64,000 nt of DNA from Pelotomaculum schinkii. Its GTDB lineage: Bacteria; Bacillota; Desulfotomaculia; Desulfotomaculales; Pelotomaculaceae. Below the pieces are notes generated by a model. It was given only the letters and a program-made list of their open reading frames with translations, had not been told where the DNA came from and made no database searches. A program made the position numbers and the translations under genes. The stretch is taken from assembly GCF_004369205.1 (NCBI RefSeq), contig NZ_QFGA01000001.1, forward strand, positions 1,550,001 through 1,614,000, in the 5' to 3' direction. Every line of letters starts with the position of its first letter. Within the stretch, counting starts at the first letter, position 1. Below are positions 9,969 through 18,589 of the stretch, piece by piece.

Positions 9969-11954
9969 GTGAATCCGAAGTATGCAAAATTATTCGAACC
10001 TGTTTCCATAGGAAAACTGGCCATCAAAAACCGGACCTCAATGGCTCCGATGGGGCTTGTTTGCTACTCCGACGTAAACGGAGGATTCAACAGAGAAGCG
10101 CAGGATTATTATATTGAACGGGCAAAAGGCGGAGTCGGCCTGATCATCACGGGAATCTGCGCGGCGGACTACAGTGAAATGCCGGAACAGGCTTTGCCCT
10201 GCCCGACATACAATCCGCTGATGTTCTGTAAATCCACTTCCCCCATGATCGAAAAAATCCATGCCTATGACGCCAAAATCTTTTTGCAGATTACAGGCGG
10301 GCTGGGGCGCTCGGCCATACCGGGACTGATAAAAAAGGCCATCGCTCCTTCAGAAAACAGCAACCGTTTTGATCCCGCCAAACAGCATCGGGCGATGACG
10401 AAAGAGGAAATCCAGACGCTGATTCAGAATTTTATTAAAGGCGCGGCAGTTGCAAAACAAGCCGGTTTTGACGGCGTCGAGATTCACGCGGTGCATGAAG
10501 GCTATCTGCTGGACCAGTTTGCCATCGCCTTTTTTAACAAAAGGACGGACGAATACGGCGGAGATCTTCGCGGCAGGCTGAAAATCGCCACCGATATTGT
10601 CCAAGGGGTCAAAAAGGTATGCGGAGCCGATTTCCCGGTTTCGCTTCGCTACAGCGTGAAGAGCTTCATGAAAGGGCTTCGCCAGGGCGCCCTGCCCGGA
10701 GAAACCTTCACGGAAGTCGGCAAAGATTATGATGAAGGCGTCGAAGCCGCCAGAATCCTTGTGGAGGCCGGGTATGACAGCCTGAATGTGGATGCGGGCA
10801 CCTATGATTCCTGGTACTGGAACCATCCTCCGATGTTCTTCAAAAAAGGAATGTACCGCGAATTCGGCCGCAGGGTAAAGGAAGCGGTGAATGTTCCTGT
10901 CATCCTGGCCGGCCGGCTGGACGATCCGGATCTCGCAATCGACGCCCTGAATGGCTGCTGCGACCTTGTTTCCTACGGTCGCCCGCTGCTGGCCGACCCG
11001 TATCTTGTTCAGAAGATAGAAACAGATCGTCTGGACGAAATCCGCCCCTGCCTTTCCTGCCATGACGGCTGCATGGGACGGATAGCAAAAGGGCTTCCGC
11101 TTTCCTGTGCCGTAAACCCTGCGTGCGGAAGGGAAACGGTCTACGGGCTTTCCCCGGTGGATGTGAAAAAGAAAGTTTTAATTATCGGCGGAGGTATCGC
11201 CGGGTTGGAAGCTGCGCGCGTCAGCGCGGTGCGCGGCCACAGCGTTACGCTTGTTGAATCCGGGGACCGTCTGGGCGGAAACCTGATTCCCGGCAGTGTT
11301 CCCGATTTCAAGACGGACGACCGCAGACTGATTGCCTGGTATGAGAACCAGCTGCGCAAGCTGGGCGTGGAGGTTAAACTGAATACAAGGGCAGACCGCG
11401 CCTATGTCGAAAAATTCGGAGCGGATGTGGTGGTCACGGCAACCGGTTCCAAACCGATTGTGCCTGATTTCGGAGGGGAAAATCATATCTGCACCGCGAC
11501 GGACGTTCTTTCCGGCAAGGAAAAGGCCGGGGACAAAATTGTTGTGATTGGTGGCGGTCTTGTAGGATGTGAAACGGCGCTGTGGCTCGCCCAGCAGGGC
11601 AAAAAGGTGTCCGTTGTGGAAATAATGCCCGATATTCTCGGCGGTCCGCACAATATGCCGTTTATGAATTATGACATGCTCAAGGATTTGCTGCCCTTTA
11701 ACAAGGTGGATGTCTACTGCGGAACGAAACTTACGAAAGTGGACGACACTTCCGTAACCGTTGAAAATAAGGAAGGCGCCAAAGAAATCCCGGCTGACAC
11801 GGTTCTTGTCGCCGTGGGCTACCGCAGCGAAAACAAGCTTCAGGAGGAGCTGCGCGGAGTGGGTATTCCGGTTTACAATATCGGGGATTCTCGTGAAGTA
11901 AAAAATATTATTCACGCGGTTTGGAATGCCTATGAGGTTGCCCGCAGCCTCTAA
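9969..11954 (+). CDS. FadH/Old-Yellow-Enzyme-type NADH:flavin oxidoreductase (661 aa)
   Basis: Modular iron-sulfur flavoenzyme of the 2,4-dienoyl-CoA reductase/trimethylamine dehydrogenase group. An N-terminal FMN TIM barrel (about 1-330; SMAPMG near the start, HAVHEGYLLDQF, the YGG...RLK segment) is followed by a 4Fe-4S cysteine cluster (CLSCHDGC...C, about 365-380), then FAD (GGGIAGLEAA) and NAD(P) (IGGGLVGCETAL) Rossmann folds. The frame is open from 9885, but the GTG at 9969 has a strong GAAGGGGAG ahead and gives the family-normal N terminus, so it is chosen. It lies 22 bases after the aconitase-X small subunit and probably reduces the unsaturated product of that dehydratase. The partner substrate is unknown. 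Confidence 0.88.
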   Translation: MNPKYAKLFEPVSIGKLAIKNRTSMAPMGLVCYSDVNGGFNREAQDYYIERAKGGVGLIITGICAADYSEMPEQALPCPTYNPLMFCKSTSPMIEKIHAYDAKIFLQITGGLGRSAIPGLIKKAIAPSENSNRFDPAKQHRAMTKEEIQTLIQNFIKGAAVAKQAGFDGVEIHAVHEGYLLDQFAIAFFNKRTDEYGGDLRGRLKIATDIVQGVKKVCGADFPVSLRYSVKSFMKGLRQGALPGETFTEVGKDYDEGVEAARILVEAGYDSLNVDAGTYDSWYWNHPPMFFKKGMYREFGRRVKEAVNVPVILAGRLDDPDLAIDALNGCCDLVSYGRPLLADPYLVQKIETDRLDEIRPCLSCHDGCMGRIAKGLPLSCAVNPACGRETVYGLSPVDVKKKVLIIGGGIAGLEAARVSAVRGHSVTLVESGDRLGGNLIPGSVPDFKTDDRRLIAWYENQLRKLGVEVKLNTRADRAYVEKFGADVVVTATGSKPIVPDFGGENHICTATDVLSGKEKAGDKIVVIGGGLVGCETALWLAQQGKKVSVVEIMPDILGGPHNMPFMNYDMLKDLLPFNKVDVYCGTKLTKVDDTSVTVENKEGAKEIPADTVLVAVGYRSENKLQEELRGVGIPVYNIGDSREVKNIIHAVWNAYEVARSL

Positions 11955-11973
11955 TCAATGATAAATTTTACAG

Positions 11974-12009
11974 AAAACCGGAGCGGAAATTTTCGCTCTG
12001 GTTTTTTTA
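11974..12009 (+). terminator. Rho-independent terminator of the aconitase-X operon
   Basis: AAAACCGGAGCG pairs with CGCTCTGGTTTT around an AT loop and is followed by a run of T, 20 bases after the reductase stop. Confidence 0.85.
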
Positions 12010-12656
12010 TTCAGTAATGAGTACCGGTTTTAATTCCGGTCGACCACACCAAAATTGCACCGTATGGGTTCGGCAATCGACCGCAAAATTACTTTGCATT
12101 CCCCCAATGGATGTTGAACAAATCCATACAGCTTTATTAAAACTTTTAGCTTTAGAAAAGGATTGGATCCCAGGTAAGCCAGGTACTTCTCTTTATATCA
12201 GGCCCTTTGTTGTGGCTAATGAACCGCAACTTGGCGTCAAGGTAGCGGATAGCTATAAATTGCTTATTATCCTTTCACCAGTCGGTGCTTACTATAAAAC
12301 CGGCTTTAATCCCGTTAGCATTAAAGTAGAAGATAAATATGTTCGGGCTACTAAAGGGGGGCTAGGTGAAGCAAAAACACCAGCTAATTACGCCATGAGT
12401 TTAGCTGCACAACAAGAAGCTTATGCTGAAGGTTTCGGACAAGTTCTCTGGTTAGATGCAGTCCACCGTAAATATATTGAAGAAGTAGGGACCATGAATA
12501 TTCTCTTCAAGATTAATGGTGAAATCATTACACCTGCACTCAATGGCAGTATTTTAGGAGGAATAACCCGTAAGACCGTCCTGGAATTATGCCGGAGCTG
12601 GGGGATGAAAGTATATGAACGCCAGATTTCTATTGAGGAAGTATTTGAAGCCCATG

Positions 12657-14541
12657 GTCGAGTAGATGTATGCCTCACGGCATACACCCCTCACAGATCC
12701 GTACGTGCCCAATTAAGGCATACGGCTCCTCATACCATCTTTTACAGAGTTGCTATGATCAGCCATAGATATTCACATAAATTTTGGGCTCGGGTAAAGG
12801 GTTGCGTTTCAGAAAGAGATTAAATTTGTCATAGGTGAAGCTTCTTCTCTGGCTCCTGCGATTTAGCCATTTGAATAACGCTTTGATGATCTGAAATTTG
12901 TATACGGACAGCGCCCGGCTATTGTCGGTTACCCCATAATAGCGGTAATGTCCTATTAGCTTGGCCCGTATTGTTTTCATTAATCTCTTCACGTCTTGAT
13001 GGCGTTCTGCTTTCAACCATTCCTTGAATGCTTTCACTTTTGACTTAAACTTCTTTCCGCTTGTTTTCCTCTTTACTCTGAATTTACCCTTGCTGCTTTT
13101 GCTGCAATAGTGAGTAAAACCTAGGAAATCAAACGTCTTGGGCTTCCCTAGTCCTTTTCGTTTCCGGTTTTCTTCGGCGAAGCGTCCAAATTCCAAGATT
13201 TTCGTTTTCTCTTCTGCAATTTGCAGGTCGAATTTGGCCAGTCGCTTAACTAACGCTTGGTAGAATCGCTCTGCATCGTCCTTGTACTGGAAGCAGCACA
13301 CGTAATCATCGGCATATCTGATCATACTCGCATCGCCACGGCACGCTCTCTTTACTACAATCTCGAACCATAAGTCCAAGGCGTAATGCAGATAGAGATT
13401 TGCCAGTATCGGCGAAATCAGCGACCCTTGCGGGGTGCCGGTTTCCGTTAGTTCCCATGTGCCTTGTTCCATAACCCCAGCCTTCAGAAAACGCCGGATC
13501 AGCCTTTGGATATTAGGGTCTGTTACTCTGACTCCAAGGAATTTCATGAGCCATTCGTGATTGACATTGGTGAAGAAGCTACGGATGTCGGCGTCCACGA
13601 TATAGCTGGTTTTTCCATACTCGATGATGCGATTCAGGGCTTTAAGCGCGTCGTGACAGCTTCTTCCCGGTCGGAAACCGTAGGATAGGTTTAGAAAGTC
13701 CTGCTCGTAGATGGCTTGTAAAATCTTGTTCAGTCCCAACTGCACGATTTTGTCCTCGTAAGAAGGGATGCCGAGCGGCCTTTTGCTCTTTTCATCCTTG
13801 GGTATATACGTTCTTCTTACGGGCTGTGGTCGGTAACTTTTCCTCTTTAATCGCTCTACCAGGTCCTTGATGTTTAATTCAAGATTTTCCTCATATGCTG
13901 CTTTCGTGACTTGATCGACACCTGTTGCTTTATTGCCGTCTAGTTCCCGATGGCATTGTGTCAGCAGTTCCTCGTTCAAGAGGTGATACAGCGATGTGAA
14001 TTGCTCTTTTGGATTTTCTTTCGCGATCTCTGCTATTCTTGCTAGTTTTGTTTGCACTTTTGGCCTACCCCTGTGTGTAGAAAATGTGTCCTTAGCAAGA
14101 TCGGTGATATGTCACTGCCTTCCCTCTGCCGACATTACTCGGTTTCATTGGTAGTATGCAGTGATCCGACTCCCTGTCCATCATTTGACATTCTCCCTTG
14201 TTATCGGTTGTTTGTCATACTTCCTTTCAGAAGAATGGGCAGGGTCTCCCAAGTTGCTGTAAAGTCATTGTATAGCATGCCTGGCTCTTCGACCCCGGGA
14301 GAGCTCATTCATCCTCGTCTTTAACGCATGAATGAGTGTTGTCTTCCGTGCTTTCGAAAACGTCGACCTCTCCAGTTTACTCTTTTCGAGGCTCAATCAC
14401 TTTCAGGCCTACTACCTGGCTGTCTACGCTTAACGTCTGGAATTACTTCCAGCCGTCCAAGACTCGCTATTGGTGGCTTGACTTAGCCTTTCCAAGCAGG
14501 ATTTCCACCTGCTAAACTTCACGACCTAGGCTTGGTCGCAC
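12657..14541 (-). mobile_element. Group II intron (about 1885 bp), inserted antisense in ilvE
   Basis: Read on the minus strand, the element starts with GTGCGACC at 14541 and ends with CTACTCGAC at 12657, the usual GUGCG...AY borders. A domain V hairpin is visible at about 12690-12735 (GAGCCGTATG, then CGTACGGATCTGTGAGGGG) followed by a domain VI stem. Domains I-III would occupy the roughly 480 bases 14058-14541. The borders are supported independently because excision recreates an uninterrupted ilvE frame. The reverse transcriptase gene is carried in domain IV. Confidence 0.92.
12759..14057 (-). CDS. Group II intron reverse transcriptase/maturase (432 aa)
   Basis: Intron-encoded protein needed for splicing and retrohoming. 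RT blocks are visible in order: RPLGIPSYEDKIVQ, YGFRPGRSCHDAL, VDADIRSFF, TPQGSLISPILANLYLH, and the catalytic MIRYADDYV (YADD), then FDFLGFTHY. A maturase/X region follows, with RRSFTYDKF near the end. No HNH/En domain is present after domain X, so integration would rely on replication forks or nicked targets. All key residues are present and the frame is intact, so the intron may still be mobile. Confidence 0.93.
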   Translation of the reverse strand: MQTKLARIAEIAKENPKEQFTSLYHLLNEELLTQCHRELDGNKATGVDQVTKAAYEENLELNIKDLVERLKRKSYRPQPVRRTYIPKDEKSKRPLGIPSYEDKIVQLGLNKILQAIYEQDFLNLSYGFRPGRSCHDALKALNRIIEYGKTSYIVDADIRSFFTNVNHEWLMKFLGVRVTDPNIQRLIRRFLKAGVMEQGTWELTETGTPQGSLISPILANLYLHYALDLWFEIVVKRACRGDASMIRYADDYVCCFQYKDDAERFYQALVKRLAKFDLQIAEEKTKILEFGRFAEENRKRKGLGKPKTFDFLGFTHYCSKSSKGKFRVKRKTSGKKFKSKVKAFKEWLKAERHQDVKRLMKTIRAKLIGHYRYYGVTDNSRALSVYKFQIIKALFKWLNRRSQRRSFTYDKFNLFLKRNPLPEPKIYVNIYG

Positions 14542-14903
14542 CGAAAGGTGAGTTAGAAGAAGTTTTCGGTTCCGGTACCGCTGCGGTCATCTCCCCTGTT
14601 GGCGAGCTATCTTGGAAAGGACAAAAAATCGTAATCAACAATAACCAAACCGGTGAATTTGCTCAAAAACTCTTTAATTATGTCACTGGCGTACAGTCTG
14701 GTAAAATTGCGGATCAATTTAATTGGATGGAGGAAATAACAGGTTAAACGTCTACTGATTAATCATATCTCAAGCATAGACTACCTTAACATATTAAAGA
14801 AAGATATACAGAACCCTTACCACAAAGTAACGCTACTAAACCTGACCCGATTTGATGGACACGGTAAATGGCTGGTACAATAAAACCAGTGGAGGTGTCC
14901 ATC

Positions 14904-15188
14904 ATGAAACGTTACGATAAGCATTTTAAAGAAGAAGCGGTCCGCCTGGTAGTAGAGTTGGGGCGATCCGTGGCAACGGTGGCCAAAGAACTCGGTATCC
15001 ATGAGAACACCCTGCACAAATGGGTTAGTCAGTATAAAGAACATAAGGAAAACGCTTTTCCAGGCAGCGGCAATCTACTGCCAGAGGACGCAGAAACCAG
15101 GCGTTTAAAAAAAATGATAGCTGATTTACAAGAGGAAAACGCCATTCTAAAAAAGGCCACGGCCATCTTCGCAAGACACCAGAAATAG
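14904..15188 (+). CDS. IS3-family transposase OrfA (94 aa)
   Basis: DNA-binding subunit with an N-terminal helix-turn-helix (about residues 5-50, VAKELGIHENTLHKWVSQY) and a C-terminal leucine-zipper-like helix (LKKMIADLQEENAILKK). The ATG at 14904 has GGAGGTG upstream and is preferred over 14868. A canonical slippery heptamer A-AAA-AAG at 15149-15155, in the OrfA frame, would allow a -1 shift into the orfB frame, which is open from there through to its own ATG. A fused OrfAB transposase is therefore expected. Confidence 0.92.
   Translation: MKRYDKHFKEEAVRLVVELGRSVATVAKELGIHENTLHKWVSQYKEHKENAFPGSGNLLPEDAETRRLKKMIADLQEENAILKKATAIFARHQK
15149..15155 (+). promoter_or_regulatory. Programmed -1 frameshift site of the IS3 element
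   Basis: The heptamer AAAAAAG is read A-AAA-AAG in the OrfA frame (codons CTA AAA AAG). The -1 frame is free of stops from here into OrfB. This matches the IS150/IS3 arrangement for producing the OrfAB fusion. Confidence 0.75.
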
Positions 15189-15226
15189 CTTATAAGTTTA
15201 TTAATCAGCACCGCTTCAAATTTCGG

Positions 15227-16051
15227 GTGGAGAAGATGTGCCAGGTTTTTGGAGTCTCTCGAAGCGGTTACTATGCTTGGCTGAAAAGGCCGGAAAGCCG
15301 GCGAAAAATCCGGAATAAAGAACTAATTAAAAAGATCCGTAAGGTTCATCAGATTTCCCGGGGTACTTATGGTAGTCCGAGAATAACCAGGACCTTGAAG
15401 AAACAAGGCATTACTTGCAGCCGGAACCGGGTGGCCCGCCTGATGCGGGAGAACGATATAGCCGCCAAGACAAGGAGAAAATTTAAGGCTACCACTAACT
15501 CAAAGCACCATTATCCGGTTGCTGAAAACATTGTTAATCAGAACTTTACTGCCAGCCATCCTAATCAGGTCTGGGTTGCTGATATTACATATGTCGCAAC
15601 GGATGAAGGGTGGTTATACCTTGCAGCTATTGAAGACCTGTTCCAAAGAAAGATTGTGGGCTGGGCTATGGACAGTACAATGACTCGCCAGTTGGTCCTG
15701 GATGCTCTCAGACAGGCAGTTTGGCGGTATCGGCCATCAGCAGGACTTATTCATCACTCAGACCGCGGGAGTCAATATGCCAGTCATGAATACCAGCAAG
15801 CTTTAAAGGACTACGAAATGAACGCCAGTATGAGCCGCAAAGGTAATTGTTATGACAACGCCTGTATGGAATCGTTTTTTGGAACCCTGAAGAGGGAACT
15901 GATTTATGGTACCCGATTTAAAACAAGAGCTGAAGCCCGTCAAGCCATCTTTGAATATATTGAAGTCTTTTACAACCGGGTTCGGCTGCATTCAGCCCTT
16001 GGATATATGTCGCCAGTCGAATACGAACAATCCTTTAAAACAGCAGCGTAA
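15227..16051 (+). CDS. IS3-family transposase OrfB, DDE integrase domain (274 aa)
   Basis: Catalytic part of the transposase. The N-terminal HTH_21-type region (REN-containing RLMRENDIAAKTRRKF) precedes a retroviral-type integrase core with the three acidic residues in VWVADITYV, HHSDRGSQYAS and CMESFFGTLKREL. The C terminus FYNRVRLHSALGYMSP is typical of IS3 OrfB. The frame is complete and probably mainly expressed as an OrfAB fusion by frameshifting. Confidence 0.94.
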   Translation: MEKMCQVFGVSRSGYYAWLKRPESRRKIRNKELIKKIRKVHQISRGTYGSPRITRTLKKQGITCSRNRVARLMRENDIAAKTRRKFKATTNSKHHYPVAENIVNQNFTASHPNQVWVADITYVATDEGWLYLAAIEDLFQRKIVGWAMDSTMTRQLVLDALRQAVWRYRPSAGLIHHSDRGSQYASHEYQQALKDYEMNASMSRKGNCYDNACMESFFGTLKRELIYGTRFKTRAEARQAIFEYIEVFYNRVRLHSALGYMSPVEYEQSFKTAA

Positions 16052-16479
16052 GTGGCCGTTCATCGTAGCGAAGCGAAGACCCTTTACATGGAGAATGCCC
16101 GTGTTAGCCTTGATTGGCAAGGGCCATAAGCAAAGCGATACTGGCCCCTTGGTCCTTGGCAACACGGGTGCGAGGCTCCATGTCAAGGGCGGCCACGGCT
16201 CTTATTCGATACTTGGTCGAACATGAGAAAGAATTTGCTAAGCCTCATTCCCAGCCTAAAATTGAAAATCTGTGAAAACAGAAGATAATCCGCCATTTTC
16301 TATGTCTATTTTAATGGGGCAAGCTCACTACCATGAGGGGCGTGTGGGTGACCGTATGGGTTCAGTCCCACCCTAGACACCATAAATGGGGCTTAAACAT
16401 AGGTTATTTACATTCTCTAAGTAATTATGTGTGGGTCCTTCGACACTAAAAAACTTGATTTTAATGGGCTGTAGGTTTA

Positions 16480-17067
16480 TACTGCCAGAATTCCTGGCAG
16501 GAACTTGACAACACATATGCGGTGAATGAAATCACCGTACCGCTTCAAAGCTGGGAACGGGCCAGAAGATTTGTTTTCATTAGAGAGAAAGTTAAAACAA
16601 CCTCCAAAGGTAACCAAGACACTTTTGCATTTACAGATTTATATGATTACGAAGCCATCGTGACAAATATGGAAGATCTCTCACCTGAGGAGATCTGGCA
16701 CTGGTACAATAAGCGCTGTAATGTGGAAAACAAAATCGATGAGCTGAAAACCGGCGTAGGCATCGAGCAAACCAGCCAGAATGAAATGTTAAGGAACAAG
16801 GCCTTTATGTGGATCAAGATATTGTCTTACAATCTCCTGAACTGGTTCAGGCTGTCGCTGTTACCGGCTGGCGCATCCAGCTATGAGATCCCAACCATAA
16901 GAAGGTTAATTCTAAATGTACCAGGCAATGTGGTTGGCAATGGCCGCTACCGTCATGTAAGGCTGGCAGCCAATCAGTGGTTGCAGGAGGTTGTAGATAA
17001 CACTAAAAGCAGGCTAAAGGAATTCATATGTCAAAGAGCATGGTTACTTGTCTCACCATCTGGATGA
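16480..17067 (+). pseudogene. IS1380-like transposase, C-terminal remnant
   Basis: The readable frame starts with YCQNSWQELDNTYAVNEI and continues with SWERARRFVFIREK, YNKRCNVENKIDELK (the region carrying the last catalytic Glu in IS1380/IS4-type enzymes) and an ILSYNLLNWFRL helix to the stop at 17067. About 180-195 residues remain of a roughly 430-470 residue protein, and an in-frame stop lies just upstream at 16462. The GTG at 16522 is only an internal codon. The sequence between the IS3 right end and this remnant contains a segment similar to 51540-51600, part of a dispersed repeat. Confidence 0.7.
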
Positions 17068-17361
17068 TAGCACCAAAGCTAAATTATAGTGATATTTTTA
17101 CTCCCGGAATGGCCCCGGCTTGTTTGATGCACCCTTTTCAAAAGCACTATAAGCTCAACTCTTTACTAAGGGAAAATCAATGCTATTTGATTCAATAATT
17201 ACCAGGAATAATGTGAGCCTACTTCCTTTTATTAGGTGATCACTTCACCACGAACAAAAAAACGGGAGTTACTTACCGGATCCAAGTTAACTACTTTGTG
17301 TTAATTTTTGTTGACAATTCCATTCTTCTATTTTTTGTGCGATTACTTGTCAGGGTGGAGT

Positions 17362-18570
17362 TTATATCTTTTCCAAGCGTTCTTTTATCTTATATATAAA
17401 TTCTTCTGTATCGACAACGGTCCTATCGGCTGAAGTTAACAGATGATCAAGATCCTTGGTGATGACACCCTCTTCAATAGTCTGAACAGAAGCTTTTTCC
17501 AGCTTCTGAGCAAATCTCACAAGATCCTGAGAACCGTCCAGCTCCCCGCGCTTTTTCAGGGCTCCGGTCCAGGCAAAGATGGTGGCCATGGAATTCGTAG
17601 AGGTTTTCATCCCTTTCAGATGCTTGTAATAATGCCTCTGAACGGTCCCATGAGCAGCCTCAAATTCATAATAGCCCTGCGGTGAGACTAAAACAGAGGT
17701 CATCATGGCCAGGCTGCCAAAAGCGGTGGCCACCATATCAGACATCACATCGCCGTCATAGTTCTTGCAGGCCCACAGCACACCGCCTTCAGACCGGACA
17801 ATACGAGCAACCACATCGTCAATGAGGGTATAGAAGTACTCTAAGCCAGCCGCTTCAAATTCGGATTTGTATTGTTCTTCATAAATTTCCTGGAAAATAT
17901 CTTTAAATTGATGGTCATAAATCTTAGATATAGTATCTTTTGTTGAGAACCAGAGATCGATCTTCTGATCAAGCGCAAAAGCAAAGCATGCTTTGGCAAA
18001 GCTTCTGATGGATGCATCAAGGTTGTGCATCCCCATGACAACGCCCGGGCTCTTGAAGTCGTGAACAAGGTATTTCTCTACCTGCCCATCCTCCGATGTA
18101 TAGACCAGCTCAACTTTTCCCGGCTTATCGACACGGTACTCCGTATTCTTATAAATATCTCCGTAAGCATGTCTGGCAATGGTAATGGGTTTCTTCCAGG
18201 TCGGTATATAGGAAGTCAGGTTGTTGACAAGGATCGGCGTGCGGAAAACTGTTCCGTCCAAAATACTTCTGATGGTACCGTTGGGACTTTTCCACATCTT
18301 TTTAAGTTTATATTCCTCAACCCTGGCTGCATTGGGGGTAATGGTTGCGCATTTTACACCAACGCCGTATTTTTTTATGGCGTTGGCAGCGTCTACCGTG
18401 ATCTGATCCTCGGTCTCATCCCTCTTCTCAAGTCCAAGATCATAGTATTCCGTATTCAGTTCCACATAGGGCTCTAAAAGGATTTTTTTGATCATCGCCC
18501 AGATGATTCTGGTCATTTCGTCGCCGTCCATCTCGACCAGCGGTGTTTTCATGATGATTTTTTCGCTCAT
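17362..18570 (-). CDS. icd: NADP-dependent isocitrate dehydrogenase (402 aa)
   Basis: Converts isocitrate to 2-oxoglutarate with NADP. The sequence is of the eukaryote-like, homodimeric type (about 400 residues): [13 protein letters not shown] near the start, the substrate-binding [16 protein letters not shown], the [12 protein letters not shown] metal-binding block and the [15 protein letters not shown] region. It is the last gene of a minus-strand operon, 19 bases after the aconitase stop, behind Re-citrate synthase and a GntR regulator. Together these make glutamate carbon skeletons from acetyl-CoA and oxaloacetate. Confidence 0.95.
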   Translation of the reverse strand: MSEKIIMKTPLVEMDGDEMTRIIWAMIKKILLEPYVELNTEYYDLGLEKRDETEDQITVDAANAIKKYGVGVKCATITPNAARVEEYKLKKMWKSPNGTIRSILDGTVFRTPILVNNLTSYIPTWKKPITIARHAYGDIYKNTEYRVDKPGKVELVYTSEDGQVEKYLVHDFKSPGVVMGMHNLDASIRSFAKACFAFALDQKIDLWFSTKDTISKIYDHQFKDIFQEIYEEQYKSEFEAAGLEYFYTLIDDVVARIVRSEGGVLWACKNYDGDVMSDMVATAFGSLAMMTSVLVSPQGYYEFEAAHGTVQRHYYKHLKGMKTSTNSMATIFAWTGALKKRGELDGSQDLVRFAQKLEKASVQTIEEGVITKDLDHLLTSADRTVVDTEEFIYKIKERLEKI

Positions 18571-18589
18571 TTCAATTCCCCCACACCTT

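Larger units (their letters stand above)
12071..14747 (+). pseudogene. ilvE: Branched-chain aminotransferase fragment, 5'-truncated and split by an intron
   Basis: Homology to BCAT (fold-type IV PLP aminotransferase, last step of Val/Leu/Ile synthesis) begins at about 12071 with RQSTAKLLCIPP, so roughly the first 80-90 residues of a normal enzyme are absent. It then runs through YIRPFVVANEP, LSPVGAYYK, the AKTPANYA lysine region (usually AKTGGNYA) and IEEVGTMN, to 12656. Removing 12657-14541 joins GAAGCCCATG to CGAAAGG in the same frame and restores [13 protein letters not shown], ending at 14747 with the normal C terminus. The intron is on the opposite strand, so splicing of an ilvE transcript could not repair it. 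The gene is almost certainly dead. Confidence 0.88.
14837..16327 (+). mobile_element. IS3-family insertion sequence, copy 1 (1491 bp)
   Basis: Ends were set by comparing this copy with the inverted copy at 35209-36699. Both begin TAAACCTGACCC and end GGGGCAAGCTCA, and the two tips form an imperfect terminal inverted repeat of about 25 bp (16 matches). The flanks CTAC (14833-14836) and CTAC (16328-16331) form a 4-bp target duplication. The two open frames and every overlapping frame translate identically in the two copies, so they are essentially identical and recently transposed. Confidence 0.92.

Noticed and set aside
12017-12823. 268-codon open frame covering the ilvE fragment and running into the intron
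   Set aside because: Its first 18 codons and its last 50 or so codons (after 12656) are not aminotransferase; the latter are intron domain V/VI read on the wrong strand. It is a fragment, not a gene.
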